This document shows, piece after piece, positions 58,682 to 64,000 of a stretch of DNA of 64,000 nt. The stretch lies in the NCBI GenBank assembly GCA_029962745.1, contig CM057151.1, positions 6,072,706-6,136,705 on the forward strand. The letters are read 5' to 3'. Below the pieces are notes generated by a model that saw only the letters and a program-made list of their open reading frames with translations, was not told the origin of the DNA and made no database searches. The stretch's first letter is position 1. Each line of letters starts with the position of its first letter. This stretch comes from Echinometra lucunter (taxonomy: Eukaryota; Echinodermata; Echinoidea; Camarodonta; Echinometridae). The position numbers and the translations under genes were made by a program.

Positions 58682-59657
58682 TTAAGGAGAAGTCCACTCG
58701 ATTTCATTAAAATTACACTATAAAGCTTAAAATTCAAGCTAACGGATAATGCTACTTTTATTTGTCAACGTGATTTTTGTGATTTTTGAATACCGATTAA
58801 GCGTTGGGTTTTTTACTCCAAATAATTGAATTTCCCACCGAAACCCAAATATGGTCATTGGTCTGCACTGCGCATGCGCACATATTCTCTGTACGTCCTA
58901 AATGCAAAATGCCGAAAGGTCAAGCTTTTGGGTGTACAAATCACACCAGTTCTGTTCCAAAGAGAAGTTTTTTTGCAATCCTGAATCCCCTGACGGACAG
59001 GGAGAGGTGTGCCCAATGGATTAATAATATTGGAACAGACAAATTCGAATTCAAAACTATCGAAATAAATGAAAGTGTGCGAAGACCACTTCGAGCCGGA
59101 ATGTTTTCAAGTGCCTGTGGATAGGGTCTATGCGTGCGAAAGTGAGGGGCTACGAAATTGTAAGGTCTTCCCGTCGATCACCCATTGATATAGTCAGATT
59201 TAACGTTCTTTACAAATTTTGAGGCTAACAAATAGGCACAAGATGCATAAATAAAAATCAGAAATGATACGGCTATAGATCTACTAAAATTCAGAAAAAC
59301 GAAGCTTCGGCACGCGTATGTGAGAACAAAGCAAACAAATGTGTACCCCTACTGCAGTGCAGTGGATCGTAGCTCGCGCTATGTGTACATACGTGTGCAC
59401 ATACGTATGTACGCTCGCATCGTGCTGCATCACCTGTGTGCAGTGCAGGTGCAGTGCATCTGCTACGTCACTGGGCCAGGCTGCGAACTGTATTGTGGAT
59501 GAAAACAGGCTCGTACTAGAACTTCTGTTTATACAAGTTAAATGTTGATTACTCGGTAATCCTACGGCATGTTGTGTAAAGTAAGACATTTTCTAGCAGC
59601 TGAATTTTTTCTCTTTATGATCCATGCTTACAGATATCGCCTAGACTTCTCCTTTAA
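58682..59657 (+). mobile_element. DNA-transposon remnant with TTTAAGGAGAAGTC ends
   Basis: The left end TTTAAGGAGAAGTCCACTCG is mirrored by the right end CTAGACTTCTCCTTTAA, giving about 12 bp of inverted repeat around 975 bp. The interior carries a decayed THAP zinc finger (58909-59120) on the + strand, so the parent was probably a transposon whose transposase has an N-terminal THAP domain, such as a P-element-like family. The right half is CpG-rich with tandem TACGTGTGCACATACGTATG-type words near 59390-59415. Confidence 0.65.
58909..59120 (+). pseudogene. Decayed THAP-type zinc finger of a transposase
   Basis: From an ATG at 58909 the frame reads MPKGQAFGCTNHTS, then RSFF, and AQWINNI, the order of a THAP domain (C..C, conserved W, then C-x2-H). 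Two breaks are visible. The first zinc-binding cysteine position is Gly (GGT, one base from TGT). The final CEDHF box (59078-59092) is in the +1 frame relative to the start, so a small indel lies just before 59075. No catalytic region follows. A relic, not a host THAP gene. Confidence 0.7.
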
Positions 59658-62600
59658 GAATATGAAATTACTCTACTGTAAAAATTGATGCTGTATGTAG
59701 AAAAGCCATTTTGGTAAGCTTTGATGCGCCTTTTGAAAAGACAATGAATTGAAACAATAAATTTTCCAACAACAAAAACATTCTTCTTACTGGTACTTTT
59801 TTGTAAATGTGATTTTGTTTTGTCCGTCTTCAGACCATTTTTCCATTCTATAGTAATTTTGATCATTAATCCATATTTCAGAGATTTGTTTTGATATGTA
59901 AAGAGTACTACCTCAGATTGATATTGTTGTTAGTATCACCCTTCATGTATTTTATGTCCTGACCTAGTATTTCCTGAATATAAATAGAACACTGCCATAG
60001 CTGCATGTCTGTCAGTTTTTATTTCATGTCATAAAATTGTTTAAATGCCCAAATTTGGTAAAAGTCAAAAGGTAATTGTTCCCAGGTTTCAAAGGAGTAA
60101 AGTTTGAAAATGCAGTATGAGTGTCTGGTAAATATTGATTTTAAAAGATCTATGCAGTTATGATTATGACATGATTCTGTAGTAAACAAACTAGAGAGTT
60201 GGTCTAAAAATTCAACACCCTATTTACGCATTGGAAACAAATTGCATGATATGGTAAATCAAGTTGGAGAAAAAATTCCATTTGTAGTACCAGTATGGAA
60301 CAATTTAAAGGGGGTACCCAATGCTAAAACAATGTTATTATATTTAAAAGAGCATGATTTCATCAGCAGAAAATCACCTGCCTAAATTTTTAAAAAGTCG
60401 TGTTGCCAAGGAAACCCCCAAATGATTACGCTCTTACTTGGTGAAATGAAAACCTTTTGCACATTTATGCACCGTTACATATGATCTTGTTTCCAGCAAC
60501 ATTTAGAGTATTTTACATGTAGGCTACTAAAAGTAACTCAAATGTTGGGTTTTAGGCTATCTGAGCTGTAGAGCACACATTTTGTATTTTTTAGTGTGTG
60601 TTTTATTTGTATTTTGTGGGGGGGATGGAGTAACCACAAAATTAGTTGATAGTTATTTAATTACTTGATGGTTATTTTTCACTCTTCTTTTCTCAAACGC
60701 CTTACATCCGTACAATCTATGGTGATAAATGTATGCTTCCCAAGATCTCTTCTACAGTTTATGATTTTGTCAGTTATTGTCAGGATGTTTAAGAACTAAT
60801 AAAATATGTTGAACCATTTATAAATCATACAATATAATCTTGATGTATAGATTTCTGTTTTCTTTCTGTGTGTCTTTAATATTTCATTGATCTTATTCCA
60901 AGTATCCTATATGTCTTTTCCTGCCTCTCCCTTTCTCTCTGTCTCTCTCTCTCTCTTTCTCTCTCACTCTTTTGGTGCATTGCAGCCACCACATTCCTTG
61001 CAAAAGAATACATATGTTATTTCACACGACTTCCTAGCCTTTTAAAATTTGAATTTCATTTCACCATGCCAAATAACGATTCAGAGAAATATGTATGAAC
61101 AGATTTATTCAATGGCACTTCGTGCAAAATCACTGATTACAAAAATATTTGTTAGTTCACTCTTAAAAATATGATCTCATCATAAACGGTTAAACCGTTA
61201 ACAATTTCATCATGAACAACAAGATTCAAATATTGGCTAGCATTCTGCACATTTGTTTACCTTTCATGTTTGTGAAAATGATGTAAGCTGTCATGCAAAT
61301 ACATTGGTTAATGTCTGGTTTCCTAGGCATGCAGTGAAGAGACACTCTGTGGTAAGTGTCTATTTCGCACAATTGCAATTTCTTTTTTAAATGACAACAG
61401 ACATCATTTTCACAGACAGATAAGGAAACACTTCAAAATAATGCCTGTGTAGATAGTATACCATTCTACCATTTGATAATATTATTGCCAAAGCATAGTA
61501 ACATAGCATTTTTTTTTCAGAAAAGCTGATAGTGATGTGGTATGAAATGTGGAAAGACGGTAATATTGAAAAGAGTTCTTGATTATATCACATGATATAC
61601 ATACTGACATGCTGCACAATAGCACAAAACAGTGAAATATTCAATGTAACGAGTACATTTAAACTGTAAAGCAGCTAGACATGCAGCTAAATTGGTGAAT
61701 GTAATCATAATACAAATTATTCATACTGCAAGTAAACTTGGTAGCACATTTGCTGGTTCATAGGTGACACAACGTTTGCTCCTGCAACAATTGCCCCTGT
61801 CTTTTTTCCGAAGACATAGAGTTAGGGTTGGGGTTGTGATTTAAGATAAGTGTTAGGTTTGGGGTTAGGTTTTTTATATTTGGCTCAACATGCAGATTTT
61901 CCGTGGAAGCAATTCTGCCCTACTTTGGCAAAAGGAAGCAATGACTTATCAACCAAATTTGAGTTATTCACATTTTACCTAGTGTGCTCTTCTTCTGAGC
62001 CAAATTTATGCATGAACACTCATCCTACCAAAAGATATGTTAACCAAGGCATCATGGTATTGCACTGACATCAGTGTAAATGACAGATACATTCTGCTCT
62101 TTTACAGAAAATGTCACTTTTGTCCCTTTGCTTCCTTTTGCCAAAGTAGGGCAGAATTGTCGCCAGCCCAAATTCATATATGTCAATGTGAGGTTGATGA
62201 GAACCTCTTCGCAGAGGACAAAGTTCACATCATGATTAGAATTCAGAAACATGAATAAAAATCGTTATAATTCATTATGCATAAGATATAATACTTATGT
62301 TAAAATGCTCCTGTAATATGCCAGTAAAGTTTCATGTGAAACACAGCAAAATTAAATCATGATATATGAACTTAATTCATCTAATGTACCATAAAGAAGA
62401 CTTCTCCAACACTATACAAGAGAAAATATCTAGTACTGTACAAATGACAACAGGACAAAACATTTCTTTTAATCACAATGTAGTAAATGTAGGTAAAAAT
62501 AAACCAAGTCATATTTGTTTGTTTGTTGGGATTTTTTTAAATTTACTTTTGCACTTGACATGTTGGATTCTGCACTATGACCTCCCCGCAACTGCTTTGT

Positions 62601-63794
62601 TATTAATGATTTGAGTAAATTCTATTTGCATAGATTATGTACATAAATCCCTCTTGCATCACAATTGTAGGCAATGTTGGCAAGTGGATTAAGTGATAAT
62701 GGAGAACTACAGGGTCTCACACTTTATAATGAGGAATGTATCTTCATACAATGGGGGGGGGGGGGGGGGGGGGGACACATTCCTATTGACAAAGTTTACA
62801 TGACTGTTATATAACCTTTCTGTTTAAACACATTCAGGACCCTTTGATAATGGAGCAAAAAAAACAGTGACTTCTGCTAGATATTGGGTTATCACACATA
62901 CAAGTAAATAGTACACTGAAAATTGAAGCCATATTGTAGCTGTAATGCATTTTCAAATTACTCAGATGGTAAACAAAAAGTGAGCAATTATTTCTTAAAA
63001 CTGACGAAAAATTTTCCAGGAGAAAGGTGTTACAGAGGATTATTTGTGTAGTAGATTCAGTTGTATAAGCTGTTTCTAAATCATGCAAGCTTAATTCCAA
63101 AGGTTAAACATATAACAATCATGCATCCTTACCTTCATTGTTTCAATGTATTGCATAATACACAAGGGTTAGACACAGAATTGGAGGCAATTACAATGAT
63201 TTAAAAGCCCCATGATAAGTGAGGATTCTGTGTACGTATGGATAGTCACTTCCAATTCAAAGTATAGGAATAATCTACCATAAATGTTCAATATTTCACT
63301 CTTTCCCGTTATCCCGACTGCATCATTAGAACCGAAAACACATAAAAATTAAAAATATCTGGACCCCATCTTGTAAAGAGTTGTGATTGACCAAAATTGA
63401 TTGCAAGTCCTCCAGCCAATACACAATCTCTTATCTCTGCTGTACATATACAGTTGAAATTGAATTCGAAGCGATCAATTCCAAATAAGCAACTCTTTAT
63501 AAAATGGGGACCTGGACTTTGGGGCTTGAAATTAGGACAATTAGGACATCGTGTGTGAAGCTCCACATGCACACACATCTACAGTGCGTTATTTTCAGCA
63601 CCTTGAAGCAGCACTTTTACTGGAAGAAGAAGAAGAAATCTGACTTTCAAAGCTGTCAATGGTTATAAACAATCTTTACACCTACAAGCTTGAAATCTTT
63701 CAATGTTAAAAGAAAGAAAGAAGACTGCTTTTGATGCAGGATTACCATATAAGATTATTCATGGGGGTCTCTGATTTTCTCAAGGAGTTCTATC
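59658..63794. other. Region downstream of GEMIN2, no gene recognised
   Basis: AT-rich DNA. (CT)n tracts lie near 60930-60970 and a G-run at 62753-62774. A repeat-like block spans about 61764-62165. None of the open frames resembles a known family. GEMIN2 polyadenylation may lie before 58682 or beyond the transposon; an AATAAA near 59757 is possible but unproven. Confidence 0.45.
61764..62165. repeat. Repeat-like block with a perfect inverted 32-bp segment
   Basis: CAATTCTGCCCTACTTTGGC plus the next 12 bases at 61909-61940 returns as its exact reverse complement at about 62122-62153. Upstream, GTTAGGGTTGGGGTTG and GTTAGGTTTGGGGTTAGG (61822-61872) are G/T-rich direct variants common in DNA transposons. 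Probably part of a MITE whose outer ends I could not fix. Confidence 0.5.
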
Positions 63795-63853
63795 TCACAC
63801 ATCATATCCTTCACCAACTATTCCACAAACCAAGTTAGCTGGAAGAGCTTTGT
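63795..63853 (-). CDS. Possible terminal coding exon of a minus-strand gene (weak)
   Basis: On the minus strand an ideal acceptor (a T-run of about 10, then GCAG) precedes a short frame ending ALPANLVCGIVGEGYDV and TGA. The rest of the gene would lie beyond 64000. I do not recognise the protein. A competing reading, using a TAG acceptor at about 63815, gives LVKDMMCEIELLEKIRDPHE and then a stop. Both could be chance. Confidence 0.2.
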
Positions 63854-64000
63854 CTGCAAAAAAAAAATAAATATGAGCAATGAGGAAGTTATGCTGAAGA
63901 TCATGAAGTAGACTAAATTCTTTTTGATCTAGACATCATGAGAGAAAGTACAGGCAAAAATACTCTCATCACAAAGCCACTCTTTAGATATCTTTACAAC

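Noticed and set aside
61822..61872. Telomere-like TTAGGG words
   Set aside because: Only isolated, irregular units mixed with TTGGGG and TTAGGTTT; consistent with transposon sequence, not telomeric DNA.

Overview
The window is about 64 kb of AT-rich, intron-rich animal DNA with a scaffold gap of 500 N. Spliced deuterostome-type genes, short MITE-like transposons, tRNA-derived and LINE-tail repeats, and many long poly(G)/poly(C) tracts suggest an echinoderm, most likely a sea urchin. That assignment is inference; no species marker was found.

Layout. Positions 1-11520 hold no exon I can support and are probably the upstream region or a long intron of the next gene. They carry two inverted copies of a TTAA-flanked MITE and several GC-richer islands that could be regulatory. 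Positions 11521-20494 (+) hold the 3' twelve exons of an LRIG-family receptor: leucine-rich repeats, an LRR C-cap, three Ig domains, one transmembrane helix and a long cytoplasmic tail. Positions 20495-28426 are mostly featureless. A single-exon gene at 28427-29137 (-) encodes a Tctex-type dynein light chain. Positions 29138-33336 contain a striking cluster of CAATTG-rich fold-back repeats and a SINE with Pol III A and B boxes.

Positions 33337-45849 (+) hold a complete 16-exon eEFSEC gene, the selenocysteine-specific elongation factor, with a predicted product of 587 aa. It has one GC-AG intron and one textbook U12-type AT-AC intron, and its introns host several transposons. Positions 45850-50402 are repeat-dense: a poly(G)-ended element with an 8-bp target duplication, a roughly 150-bp palindrome, tandem duplications, (AAT)n stretches and the gap. 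Positions 50403-58337 (+) hold a complete 6-exon GEMIN2 gene (268 aa), an SMN-complex subunit. Downstream lies a transposon remnant carrying a decayed THAP zinc finger. The rest is unassigned apart from short repeats and one weak terminal-exon candidate on the minus strand near 63.8 kb.

The four genes have unrelated jobs (receptor signalling, dynein cargo or cilia, selenoprotein translation, snRNP assembly) and do not form a cluster. The most interesting content is non-coding: the minor-class intron, the CAATTG fold-back locus and the poly(G)-ended mobile element.
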